The notes beneath the pieces were generated by a model that had not been told where the DNA came from, searched no databases, and was given only the letters and a program-made list of their open reading frames with translations. A program made the translations under genes and the position numbers. Shown piece after piece: positions 17,296 through 25,566 of a stretch of 64,000 nt of DNA. Within the stretch, counting starts at the first letter, position 1. Each line of letters begins with the position of its first letter. The stretch is from an uncultured Lachnospiraceae bacterium (GTDB taxonomy: Bacteria > Bacillota > Clostridia > Lachnospirales > Lachnospiraceae): positions 62,001 through 126,000 of the forward strand of contig CACZJF010000008.1 of NCBI GenBank assembly GCA_902781455.1, in the 5' to 3' direction.

Positions 17296-18186
17296 TCAGG
17301 CCGCCGGTTCCATCTCGGTCTCATCCTGTATGTACCTATAGATATATTCGTCCGCCAGGTCATCAAGCCTGCCGCTTTTTTTCTCTTCTGCCAGAAACCC
17401 GTTCACGTAATTCAGCAGATCCTCAGCTCCCTTCGGCATGAGGACGCCAAGCTCGCCATGTGTGAAGGGTTCATAGATGAGCGGTGCAGCCAGACGGCTG
17501 TCCTGCCCGACATAATAGCCGGCTTCCATGACCTCGGTGATCATGACATCTGCTTCGCCATCAGCAACCAGTCCCGGAATCTCCTGGTTTACATTATGGA
17601 TGATCAGCTCTGCGTCCGGCAGGTTCTCCCTGGCAAACTTCTCGTTCAGCCCACCCGGGTTTTCCATCACGCGAACCTCCGGCTGGTTGACCGCATCAAG
17701 GCTGATATATTGATCCGCGTCTTCCGCGCGGCACAGAACAGTCTTTCCATTTTCAAGGTATCCGTCCGACATCAGCGCCTGCTCTTTGCGGGCATCGGTG
17801 ATGGTGATGCCGCAGATAGCAAGGTCAAACTTTCCTGCAAGCGTATCCTCCATCAGCGTCGGCCATGATGTCTTCACATACTCGATATCGACGCCCAGAT
17901 CCAGAGCCATGTCCTGCGCAAGCGCCGCGTCAAAGCCTACGTATGTGCCTGTGTCCGGATCCAGGTAAGACATGGGCTGATAGTCCCCTGCAGTGCCGAC
18001 CTTAATGACGCCGCGCTCTTTGATGCCGGCCACAGTTCCGGTCTTCCCGCCTGTGTTGTCCTCTTTTTCAGTCTCTGTGCTGACCTGCGCAGCTGTGCCA
18101 ACTGCTTCTTCAGCCGCTGCAGCATAGCCGCACCAGACCAGCATCATCGCTGCCATCAACAGCATCGACAGATATCTTTTCATCAT
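17296..18186 (-). CDS. Secreted PheC-like (cyclohexadienyl dehydratase-type) solute-binding-fold protein
   Basis: 296 residues. A signal peptide (KRYLSMLLMAAMMLVWCGYA) is followed by a Thr/Glu linker and a family 3 binding-protein fold. The motif order is that of periplasmic cyclohexadienyl dehydratase PheC rather than an amino-acid binder: VGTAGDYQPMSYL, TSWPTLMEDTLAGKFDLA, YLENGKTVLCRAED, RVMENPGGLNEKFARENLP and DVMITEVMEAGYYV with an acidic residue in the catalytic region. PheC converts prephenate or arogenate to phenylpyruvate or phenylalanine outside the cytoplasm. A binding protein derived from PheC is the alternative. Start at 18186 with AGGAG upstream; an adjacent ATG at 18183 is also possible. 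Confidence 0.75.
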   Translation of the reverse strand: MMKRYLSMLLMAAMMLVWCGYAAAAEEAVGTAAQVSTETEKEDNTGGKTGTVAGIKERGVIKVGTAGDYQPMSYLDPDTGTYVGFDAALAQDMALDLGVDIEYVKTSWPTLMEDTLAGKFDLAICGITITDARKEQALMSDGYLENGKTVLCRAEDADQYISLDAVNQPEVRVMENPGGLNEKFARENLPDAELIIHNVNQEIPGLVADGEADVMITEVMEAGYYVGQDSRLAAPLIYEPFTHGELGVLMPKGAEDLLNYVNGFLAEEKKSGRLDDLADEYIYRYIQDETEMEPAA

Positions 18187-18306
18187 CTCGTTCTCTTCTC
18201 CTGTTCTGAAAGAATCAATGGCTGTAATTACAATCCCATTATACGCCGGATCATTCCGTTTTTCTTCCTGTACTGTCATTTCTCCACACACGCAACGAAA
18301 AGATAC

Positions 18307-18341
18307 AAAAAAAGGCCGGCCGGCATCCAGCTCGGCTGACC
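18307..18341 (-). terminator. Rho-independent terminator after the 249-residue secreted protein gene
   Basis: On the minus strand GGTCAGCCG and CGGCCGGCC form a 9-bp stem with one mismatch (18314-18341), followed by seven T. Confidence 0.75.
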
Positions 18342-18429
18342 TGTCTTGATGATTCTATAAGTCATGGTTTTTTCCTGCAGGACGAAACGATGAAAAAGCT
18401 GTTATCTGAAACCCCTGTCTCTGCAAGGA

Positions 18430-19179
18430 TCAAGTCACACCGGCCTGCTCTTGCGTATATCCGGGAATGATTCTTGCTTCGACCGCGGAGGTCTCGCAGG
18501 CCTCCCCATTCAGCGTGATCACAACACGGAGCGGGTTTTCACCGATCATCTCATAGGAAAAAGAATATACGCCTTCTTCCTGATCCGCTGCCTGGCCTGT
18601 CAGTACCCCATTTCCACTGTCCGTAATATCAAGTGAAAATTCTGTTCTGTACAGAGATTCCTCTTCCGGCGTGTAAAATGCAAAGATCAGGTCTGTACAG
18701 TCAGGAGATATGCCATACGTATATGCGTCTCCTTCTTCCGACAAACCTGCATACCAGGCGTACTCGCTGACAGAATCCACCATCTCCGGATCTGCTTTCA
18801 CAAGCGTGACTTCCACTTCCTGCCCTGACAGCAGATCGACTCCTGACACAGTGTTCTGGCAGGCAGATACCGGTGATGCTTTCCACGACACTTCGCTCCC
18901 GTCCTGAGAAGTAATAACAAGCGTACCCTCCTCGTCTATGGCATAGGTTCCGGCAAAGGACGACAATGCGCCATCCGATGATGTTTCACTGACAGACGCG
19001 GTCTGGCTTTCTGCATCCAGGAAAAATGTGTAAGAAACAGAGTCAAGATATCCCTGCCAGATACTCACGGACGAGGATTCCTGACCGGCAGTATCCTCTG
19101 TCTCCTGCGCATATACCATACCCGTCAGTCCAAGTGTTGCAATTGAAAGATATAAAAGAGCCGACAGTTTTCTGATCAT
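18430..19179 (-). CDS. Secreted protein of unknown function
   Basis: 249 residues. A signal peptide (MIRKLSALLYLSIATLGLTG, cleavage near VYAQE) is followed by an acidic, Ser/Thr-rich, beta-strand-like body: IWQGYLDSVSYTFFLDAE, GTYAIDEEGTLVITSQDGSE, SLYRTEFSLDITDSGNGVLTG, GVYSFSYEMIGENPLRVVIT. The pattern of short strands with Gly turns resembles lipocalin-like secreted proteins, but no family is recognised. There is no lipobox. The ATG at 19179 has AAGGAGAG. It follows the pentad-repeat protein by 114 bases and may share its promoter. Confidence 0.8.
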   Translation of the reverse strand: MIRKLSALLYLSIATLGLTGMVYAQETEDTAGQESSSVSIWQGYLDSVSYTFFLDAESQTASVSETSSDGALSSFAGTYAIDEEGTLVITSQDGSEVSWKASPVSACQNTVSGVDLLSGQEVEVTLVKADPEMVDSVSEYAWYAGLSEEGDAYTYGISPDCTDLIFAFYTPEEESLYRTEFSLDITDSGNGVLTGQAADQEEGVYSFSYEMIGENPLRVVITLNGEACETSAVEARIIPGYTQEQAGVT

Positions 19180-19293
19180 TTTGCAATCTCTCCTTTCCTG
19201 CTGATATTAGAAGGATCCCCTGTCCTCACAGGGAAGACATGGGGATCACTGCAGTTTCTTACTGAATTGTGTATGGTTCCATTCTCCGGAAGG

Positions 19294-20094
19294 TCAGTGC
19301 TCACCCGGTCCCTGTGGTCCACCCTGCGGCGCTCCACCCTGCGGTGCCTCGCCCTGCGGTGCTTCACCCTGGAACTGTCCGCCCTGCGGCGCTTCACCCT
19401 GGAACTGCTCACCCTGCGGTGCCTCGCCCTGCGGTGCCTCGCCCTGGAACTGCTCGCCCTGCGGTGCTTCACCCTGCGGTGCCTCGCCCTGGAACTGCTC
19501 GCCCTGCGGTGCCTCGCCCTGGAACTGCTCACCCTGCGGTGCCTCGCCCTGCGGCGGCTGACCATTCTCATTCTGCATCGCCTGGCGATCGTCCTTCATC
19601 GCCTCACCGTTCGCAGGATCATGTTCCGCGTCATACGGATCCTTGTCCGTGGTCCCCCACGGATCACGCGCATCTCTGGCTGCTTTCTCCGCACACGGCT
19701 TTGTCTGGGGCTTCTCATTCGGCTTAAAGAATCTCGATGTTGCTTTTGATCCGGTCGCGCCATTCTCATTCGGTGTCTTTCCATCCGGAAGGGCAGGCTT
19801 TCCGCTCTCGTCCGCCTTCGGCTGATTTTCGTTTCCGGCATTGCCTGATTTCTGCTGATCCGTATTGTTCTGCTGATTTTCCTTCGGCGGCTGCATCGAA
19901 CGGTCTCTCAGACGGAACGCAGGCGGCATCCCTTTACCCGGCGTTTCTTTGTTTTCCGCATTCTCAGTGGTTTCTTCCGCAGCAACCGTCAGAGCTGCGT
20001 TTCCCTCTTCCGCTCTCGCGGTCATCGCGCTCCCCATGGTCAGCATCATGCTTCCCGAAAGGATTCCTGCCAGTATCAAAGTTTTCTTTTTCAT
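19294..20094 (-). CDS. Secreted low-complexity protein with Gly-Glu-Ala-Pro-Gln pentad repeats
   Basis: 266 residues. MKKKTLILAGILSGSMMLTM is a signal peptide, cleaved near ARAEEG. The middle is disordered, rich in Asn, Gln, Lys and Pro. The C-terminal third is 15 tandem pentads, mostly GEAPQ alternating with GEQFQ, ending GGPQGPGEH. There is no sortase motif, so attachment to the wall is unproven. It follows the histidine kinase gene and has what looks like a response-regulator-controlled promoter (20170-20222). Possible roles are a surface or matrix protein or a cation/water-binding polymer; none is proven. The ATG at 20094 has AAAGGAGG. Confidence 0.82.
   Translation of the reverse strand: MKKKTLILAGILSGSMMLTMGSAMTARAEEGNAALTVAAEETTENAENKETPGKGMPPAFRLRDRSMQPPKENQQNNTDQQKSGNAGNENQPKADESGKPALPDGKTPNENGATGSKATSRFFKPNEKPQTKPCAEKAARDARDPWGTTDKDPYDAEHDPANGEAMKDDRQAMQNENGQPPQGEAPQGEQFQGEAPQGEQFQGEAPQGEAPQGEQFQGEAPQGEAPQGEQFQGEAPQGGQFQGEAPQGEAPQGGAPQGGPQGPGEH
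19324..19548 (-). repeat. 15 tandem 15-bp units inside the pentad-repeat gene
   Basis: The DNA alternates units for GEAPQ and GEQFQ with very few silent changes. Near-identity at the DNA level points to recent slippage expansion, and copy number may vary between strains. Confidence 0.85.
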
Positions 20095-20169
20095 AATAAA
20101 TACCTCCTTTATATGGTCCTGTGTCTGTTCCAGCTGGCGGAAGCACTGCTGCGCTTCCTGACAGTGACC

Positions 20170-20222
20170 AATATAAAGGAGGTTTGTAAGACGAACGTTA
20201 GCCGTATATTAGCTGAACGTTA
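20170..20222 (-). promoter_or_regulatory. Promoter with OmpR-type direct repeats upstream of the pentad-repeat gene
   Basis: GAACGTTA occurs at 20193-20200 and 20215-20222, exactly 22 bases apart (two helical turns). On the minus strand the proximal copy covers the -35 position, 17 bases before the -10 TATATT (20170-20175). This is the layout of promoters activated by OmpR-family response regulators. It lies between the histidine kinase stop and the pentad-repeat gene. Confidence 0.55.
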
Positions 20223-20234
20223 AATTTCGATATT

Positions 20235-21653
20235 TCATAGTTTCTTTGGCAGCTCTATCACAAACTCGATGATCTGGTCCGGAAGATACTTCGCCTGCGC
20301 GCTGCCTCCGCCCTGCTGCGCGATCGCGCGCACAACCGCAAGGCCAATTCCGGATCCTCCTGTGTTCCGGCTTCTGGAAGAGTCCGGACGATAGAAGCGG
20401 TCAAACAGCTGATCCGGATCTGCCTCCGGCAGCATGTCGCAGTCATTTCGGAAGGTAAGCTGCACCATCTTCCGCTCTGCGCTAAGCGCGACGGAAAGAA
20501 ATCCATTCTCTTTGCCGTATTTCACAGCATTGTCCAGCATCAGCTCCAGCAGCTGCTGGTACTGATCCTTCGGAAAATGCATCTGCACGCCTGCTTCGAT
20601 CCGGGTCTGTATGCGGATGCCGCGAAGGGACGCGCTCTCGCGAAAGACACCGATCGTATCTTCCAGAATCTGTGAAGCGTCAAACGTGGTCGACGTAAAT
20701 GCAAAAGTGCCGGATTCGTCCATCTTTGCCAGCGTCAGCATCTGTTTTGTCAGCTCAGACAGACGAAGCGCCTGCGCGCGGATGTTGTCAAGCCACTTTG
20801 TCTTGCCGCCATGCAGTTCCTGCACATCCACATTAGAGACAATCACCGACAGAGGTGTCTTGAACTCATGTCCCGCATTCGTAATGAACAGCCGCTGCTT
20901 TTCCATGTTCTCCGCAATCGGAGCGATCGCCTTCTTCGAAAGGAAGACAACCAGCACCAGGATCAGGAGCCACAGAGCCACACCCAGCATGACTGTGATC
21001 AGTCCGATGCGGATCAGCGACGCTGTTTCCTGGCTGATATCCAGAAAGGCGTAGGAAACAGATCCGTCCGGATCCTGGGATGCGTAATAAAGATAGCCGT
21101 CCACGGATCCTCTTTCTTCCTGCAGACGAATCGCAGCTTCTCCATCAGATAACGTCTCCCCTGCAGGTTCCTTCCCCGGTTTCTCGCCCGGGCCTGACGG
21201 CGGTTCGTTCCCGGGCCTGCCCTCTCCTTCCGGAGGAAGTGCCTCACCAAGGGAAACCTGCGCCGGTTCCACTTCCGTCTCACCTGTCGCCTCCGGAGCA
21301 AATGCCACGTCCGCTTTGTTGATCAGGGCAATCATCTGATCAAACTCCAGATCAGAAGCATGCGTCAGATCGCTGAACGTAACCGTGCCGGCAGCATCAA
21401 CACGCACTATGAAGTAGGCTCCGAATCCCCGGCCGCGGTCGTCCGGAATCTCTTCCGGCCCCCGCATACCGCCCGCTCCGCTGCCCGGTACCGCTCTCAG
21501 ATTCTGCTCCACGATCTGGTTCAGCCTGGAACGGCTCTCATTCCTTGTCACCGCATCATTGATGATGTTGACAGACGCAAGAAAGACAGCCAGCAGAATG
21601 GTTACCACCAGCATAGTCGTCATAATAAACTTTCTCTTCAGTTCATTTACCAT
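20235..21653 (-). CDS. Sensor histidine kinase (no adjacent response regulator)
   Basis: 472 residues. Helix 1 (about 10-30), an extracellular domain with a Pro/Gly/Glu-rich loop (GEGRPGNEPPSGPGEKPG), and helix 2 (about 215-238). The HisKA box NAGHEFKTPLSVI carries the phosphorylated His; the HATPase part has LMLDNAVKYG (N box), DQLFDRFYRPD (F box) and TGGSGIGLAVVRAI (G box). It should sense an external signal at the membrane. It is flanked by an FNT channel gene upstream (45-base gap) and the pentad-repeat gene downstream. The partner regulator must be encoded elsewhere. The ATG at 21653 has a GGAAGGA site. Confidence 0.92.
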   Translation of the reverse strand: MVNELKRKFIMTTMLVVTILLAVFLASVNIINDAVTRNESRSRLNQIVEQNLRAVPGSGAGGMRGPEEIPDDRGRGFGAYFIVRVDAAGTVTFSDLTHASDLEFDQMIALINKADVAFAPEATGETEVEPAQVSLGEALPPEGEGRPGNEPPSGPGEKPGKEPAGETLSDGEAAIRLQEERGSVDGYLYYASQDPDGSVSYAFLDISQETASLIRIGLITVMLGVALWLLILVLVVFLSKKAIAPIAENMEKQRLFITNAGHEFKTPLSVIVSNVDVQELHGGKTKWLDNIRAQALRLSELTKQMLTLAKMDESGTFAFTSTTFDASQILEDTIGVFRESASLRGIRIQTRIEAGVQMHFPKDQYQQLLELMLDNAVKYGKENGFLSVALSAERKMVQLTFRNDCDMLPEADPDQLFDRFYRPDSSRSRNTGGSGIGLAVVRAIAQQGGGSAQAKYLPDQIIEFVIELPKKL

Positions 21654-21698
21654 GACATCATCCTTCCTGCACGGATGCCCTTGTTCTGTCTTCCCGGA

Positions 21699-22304
21699 TC
21701 AGGCAGCCTTTCTCAGAAGCGGGATCAGTACACCGCCGGCTGCATTTCCTGCTGTCATGACCAGCAGATACAGAACGGCCGTGCCGCTCCAGGCCTTCCC
21801 GACCGTGAAATAATACATGTTAGCCACACAATGCTCGAAACCGCACAGGACAAAAAAAGTTACACCAAAGAAAACCGCGAGATACTTCCCGGTCTCATGC
21901 GGTATGTTCCTGTATCCTTCCACTGCGATATAGATCATGATGTCGCAGAAAACAGCCAGAATAAACGCGCTGAGCAGCCCCTGCCCAAGCTTTGCCTGAG
22001 AGATACTGCCAGCCTTTTCTGTCAGCTGGGGCGCCAGTCTGGTCTGCAGCTCCAGAAAAGCAGTGAGCAAAGAACCGATCAGATTGCCCACCCAGATCAG
22101 AGGAAGCTTCATTGCGTAGGACCGGTCCTGGTCGAATACATAACATACTCTTCCGGTGAACAGACTGAATCCGAACACACAGACCGAAAACAGGCCGACG
22201 GAAAAGAAGACTGCTCCTGCTAATTTGGAATCGCACAGCAAGTATACGGTTCCGCCGATTGAAATACTGATTCCCGCAAGAATGCCGCTTATGACTGTTT
22301 TCAT
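21699..22304 (-). CDS. Formate/nitrite transporter (FNT) family channel
   Basis: 201 residues, shorter than FocA/NirC (about 270-285). It has about six hydrophobic segments. GFEHCVANMYYFTVGKAW near residue 155 is the FNT signature containing the central His; GISISIGGTVYLLC near the start matches the first half-helix pair. Short FNT proteins of this size occur in Clostridia. It should pass small monovalent anions such as formate, nitrite or hydrosulfide. The ATG at 22304 has GAGGA, 19 bases after the HD/kinase fusion. Confidence 0.85.
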   Translation of the reverse strand: MKTVISGILAGISISIGGTVYLLCDSKLAGAVFFSVGLFSVCVFGFSLFTGRVCYVFDQDRSYAMKLPLIWVGNLIGSLLTAFLELQTRLAPQLTEKAGSISQAKLGQGLLSAFILAVFCDIMIYIAVEGYRNIPHETGKYLAVFFGVTFFVLCGFEHCVANMYYFTVGKAWSGTAVLYLLVMTAGNAAGGVLIPLLRKAA

Positions 22305-22323
22305 ATCCTCACACCTTATATCA

Positions 22324-23802
22324 TCAAAACTCCAGCGAATCCACCTGATCGGTCAACTCTTTGATTCTGTCCAGACACTGCCTGATCTTTTCCCTGTCCT
22401 GCCTTGTCTGGGGGCTCTTGTCACGAAGCTTACAGATCTTCCTGCTGTAACTGAGGATGGAAGCCTTCTTAACCACTTCCCTGATTCTGTCTGTATCCTC
22501 TGTTTCCAGGTACTGCACCATAAAGGAGCGGAAAAACGCTTTGGCCGTCTGATAGGAATAGCCCATGAAATCTTCCACAACCTTCGGATCGTCTTCCCCC
22601 CGAACCACGTAGAAATAATAGAGGTCGCCGATCTCCATGATCGGATGGCCTTTTGCGACCCTGTCCATATCGATCAGGAGAGGCTCTCCGTTCAGCAGGA
22701 ATATGTTATTCGTATGAAAATCCCCATGGACCAGATGCGTGGAGACCGGAAGCGCAGACACCAGTTTTCTGCACTTTGAAGCCAGTTCTTCATCTTCGCA
22801 TCCTATCCCGAAATCAATATAGTCCATCAGCCGTTCGGAAGCGTCCGGGAATCCATCGGCATCAGAGACGGCGGTATTATGAATTCTGTGCGCGAAATCC
22901 GCCATAATCCCGGCATAATGTTCCACATGCCTCGGGGACCTTGCAATCAGCCTCGAGATGGTTTTCGCGTCCACCAGCTCATACATGGCCCCATACCGGT
23001 CTTTGACAGAAACAATTCCGAAAGAAATCGCTGTGGGAATCCCGAGGATAAAGGCCTTGCGGCTGAGCGCAATCTCCTGCTCCACATCATGGTAGGTATT
23101 CTTTTCGTTGAATACCTTTATGATCAGTTCATCGTTATAGCGGTATACTTCTCCCTTGGCGCCGCGTCCGATCACTTCACAATCGTCTATGGAAACCTCA
23201 CGGTATTTCCGGTACCGACCTTTTTCGGAGTCAAATGTGCCGGGCCAGATAAAATTAATATGCTTGATATATTCTTTGAACGCTCCGGTCTTGTTCAGGG
23301 AAAGCTCCACCATCTCAGCAATGGATTTGTAATACCACAGCTGCATGGCAGAATCACTCTGATTCAGATCCTGCCATAACTCATCTCCTTTTTCGGAATA
23401 GATTGCCGACAGGGAGCGTATGTTCGCAAGCTTTTCCGCGAGCCAGAGCATCTTCACACCGATATCCTCGCTGTTTCTCAGAACACGCAGCGACTCTTCC
23501 TTCCGCTGATTCCAAGACTCTTTCCAGTCTACTCCGGGAACATCCGTCTCCGATTCTGATGACACCAGATCCGCGACTCTTTTTCCGAAACGCTTCTCGA
23601 TCTCTTCAAGGGTTCCGTCTGTATCCTCCACAATATCATGCAGGATGCCTGCCGTAATAACTTCCTTATCATCTGTCATACCGGACAGAATCTGTGCCAC
23701 TTCCAGCGGGTGGAAAATATATGGCGTATTCCCGAATTTGCGGACCTTTCCCTGATGCATGATCGTTGCATAGATGATGGCCTCTTCCAGAATATTCATC
23801 AT
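22324..23802 (-). CDS. HD-type (p)ppGpp-hydrolase-like domain fused to an APH-type small-molecule kinase
   Basis: 492 residues. Residues 1-150 resemble the hydrolase half of RelA/SpoT (MESH1 type): HQGKVRKFGNTPYIFHPLEV, ILHDIVEDTDG (the H-D pair and E-D), and VKMLWLAEKLANIRSL in the place of K-L-A-D-R-L-H-N. Residues 205-480 are a choline/aminoglycoside kinase fold: VIGRGAKGEVYRY (glycine loop), LIIKVFNE (Lys), LVHGDFHTNNIFL (catalytic loop), LLIDMDRVAKGHP (metal Asp), close to the TIGR02172 group. The substrate is unknown. The start is ATG 23802 with GGAGG 11 bases upstream; a TTG at 23835 without a site is the alternative. Confidence 0.85.
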   Translation of the reverse strand: MMNILEEAIIYATIMHQGKVRKFGNTPYIFHPLEVAQILSGMTDDKEVITAGILHDIVEDTDGTLEEIEKRFGKRVADLVSSESETDVPGVDWKESWNQRKEESLRVLRNSEDIGVKMLWLAEKLANIRSLSAIYSEKGDELWQDLNQSDSAMQLWYYKSIAEMVELSLNKTGAFKEYIKHINFIWPGTFDSEKGRYRKYREVSIDDCEVIGRGAKGEVYRYNDELIIKVFNEKNTYHDVEQEIALSRKAFILGIPTAISFGIVSVKDRYGAMYELVDAKTISRLIARSPRHVEHYAGIMADFAHRIHNTAVSDADGFPDASERLMDYIDFGIGCEDEELASKCRKLVSALPVSTHLVHGDFHTNNIFLLNGEPLLIDMDRVAKGHPIMEIGDLYYFYVVRGEDDPKVVEDFMGYSYQTAKAFFRSFMVQYLETEDTDRIREVVKKASILSYSRKICKLRDKSPQTRQDREKIRQCLDRIKELTDQVDSLEF

Positions 23803-23911
23803 AGCGGTCTGTGCCTCCGACGAAACAAACGACAAAAGAAATCGTCTTTTGCCGTTTCCTGTTATTCCAATATGGATACATTCTCATTTTCCGGAAGGTC
23901 TGTCAATGGTT

Positions 23912-25141
23912 TCATGCCAGGATGCGTACGCCGTCCTTGAACACCTCCCGCACACTGAGATCCTCCTGATCCAGCAGCACGCAGTCTGCGTGTTTTCCCA
24001 CTTCAATGGTTCCATACTGGTTCAGGATCCCGATTGCGCGCGCCGGATTGTATGTCGCGCACCGCAGCGCCTTCTCCAGCGGAATACCCATCTGTCTGAC
24101 AGCAGTCTGCAGGCACCGGGTCAGACTGCAGACAGCGCCGGCGAGCGTCTCTGTGCCCGCCAGTGTGGCCCTGGTTCCGTGAACCTCGACCGCCTGCCCG
24201 CCCAGTATCATGGTTCCGTCCCCCATACCGCAGGCACGCAGGGAATCACTGATCAGAATGATCCGCTCCTCCCCGAGCATGTCGAAGGCAGCCCGTACCA
24301 CAGCCGGATGGACATGGTTGCCGTCACAGATCAGTTCCGCCATCACCTGGTCCGAATCTCTGACCGCCCCGACAACGCCGGGCGAGCGGTGGGACATGGG
24401 AGGCATCGCGTTGAACAGATGGACCGCGTGACAGGCCCCTGCCTCAAACGCCGCCATGGCAGTCTCATAATCCGCGTTTGTGTGGGCAAGCGACACCCTG
24501 ACCCGGTCCTTCACCGATGCAATATCTTGCCGGAAGTTGGGATTCTCCTCCGGCGCCAGGCCTATGATCTTAACCAGTCCGCGCGATGCTTCCAGAAACG
24601 ATTCGCAGACAGACACATCACACGGTATGATGTAGTCTTCATTCTGCGCGCCCTTCTTCACACGGCTGATAAATGGGCCCTCCATATTGATGCCGACCAG
24701 ATCCGCTTCCTGCGGGTCATGCTGCTCTTGTGCATAATCCGCAGCGCAGCGCAGAATATCGCGCAGCGTCTCCACCGGAAGCGTGAGCGTTGCCGGGCAG
24801 ATCGCCGTCACACCCTGCGATGCTTCATAGCGCGCCAGCGTCCTGACAGCTTCCGCGGTTCCGTCACAGATATCTTCCCCCATGCATCCATGAAAGTGAA
24901 TATCAATCAGCCCCGGGACGACATAGCACCCCGAGGCATCGATGATTTCTTCATCATTGTTCTTCTCTTCTGCTGACGGTTTTGAGACGCAGTCCGCTTC
25001 TGTCAGCGGTTTCAAAGCGCCCTCCGCCTCAGGACTGTTTTCTTCATCAGACAATCCCTGAAAGCGGCCGTTCCTGATCGTTATGCGCTTCTTCTCAAAT
25101 CTGAACTCAGGTGTGTATACGCTGCCGTGAATGATCTTCAT
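23912..25141 (-). CDS. nagA: N-acetylglucosamine-6-phosphate deacetylase
   Basis: 409 residues. VVPGLIDIHFHGCMGED holds the first metal-binding H-x-H, NMEGPFISRVKKGAQN the metal Glu (E-G-P-F), LAHTNADYE and HAVHLFNAMPP the His ligands and substrate His, and ILISDSLRACGMGDG the catalytic Asp. It removes the acetyl group from GlcNAc-6-phosphate in amino-sugar catabolism. The N-terminal strand domain carries an acidic insert of about 30 residues. Its ATG overlaps the stop of the AraC-type gene (ATGA). No nagB is adjacent. Confidence 0.93.
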   Translation of the reverse strand: MKIIHGSVYTPEFRFEKKRITIRNGRFQGLSDEENSPEAEGALKPLTEADCVSKPSAEEKNNDEEIIDASGCYVVPGLIDIHFHGCMGEDICDGTAEAVRTLARYEASQGVTAICPATLTLPVETLRDILRCAADYAQEQHDPQEADLVGINMEGPFISRVKKGAQNEDYIIPCDVSVCESFLEASRGLVKIIGLAPEENPNFRQDIASVKDRVRVSLAHTNADYETAMAAFEAGACHAVHLFNAMPPMSHRSPGVVGAVRDSDQVMAELICDGNHVHPAVVRAAFDMLGEERIILISDSLRACGMGDGTMILGGQAVEVHGTRATLAGTETLAGAVCSLTRCLQTAVRQMGIPLEKALRCATYNPARAIGILNQYGTIEVGKHADCVLLDQEDLSVREVFKDGVRILA

Positions 25142-25503
25142 ATATGCTGGTTCCTCACATCTTTGCTGTTCCGGTATTCCTTCGGCAAGCAGCCGACATA
25201 GCTTTTGAATATCCTTGAAAAATGCGCGACATCCTGGAAGCCAACTTCTTCAGAGATATCCTGTATCTTTCTTCCGTTGTCCTCTAACAGTTCCATCGCC
25301 CTGTCGAGGCGGATCCGGTTGATAATCTCAAAAAACCCTCTTCCCGTATATTGGTTGAGCAGCTTGCTGAGGTGCCAGCTGCTGACATAGCAATGCTGTG
25401 CCACATCGCTCAGGCTCAGTTTCCGGGTGTAGCTTTCCGTCATGAAGATCAGCGCATTTTTCAGGACATAGCTGTTCGCCTCAGCGCCCTTTTTCAGTCG
25501 CAT
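25138..25503 (-). CDS. AraC-family DNA-binding domain protein (no sensor domain)
   Basis: 121 residues, essentially only the two helix-turn-helix units of AraC regulators: SLSDVAQHCYVSSWHLSKLL and IQDISEEVGFQDVAHFSRIFKSYVGCLPKEYR. An effector domain is absent, so it either binds DNA constitutively, works with another protein or is a remnant of a longer regulator. No strong ribosome site precedes the ATG at 25503. Its stop overlaps the nagA start, so it likely regulates this sugar cluster. Confidence 0.82.
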   Translation of the reverse strand: MRLKKGAEANSYVLKNALIFMTESYTRKLSLSDVAQHCYVSSWHLSKLLNQYTGRGFFEIINRIRLDRAMELLEDNGRKIQDISEEVGFQDVAHFSRIFKSYVGCLPKEYRNSKDVRNQHI

Positions 25504-25566
25504 TTCACAATTTTCGTTAACACATTTTCACCGAATCATACAACTGCCGGATTCCCTTTTGTTTTT

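Noticed and set aside
19267-19749. Plus-strand repeats that resemble a CRISPR array or a Leu/Arg-repeat gene
   Set aside because: They are the complement of the 15-bp units in the pentad-repeat gene, with no spacers and no cas genes.
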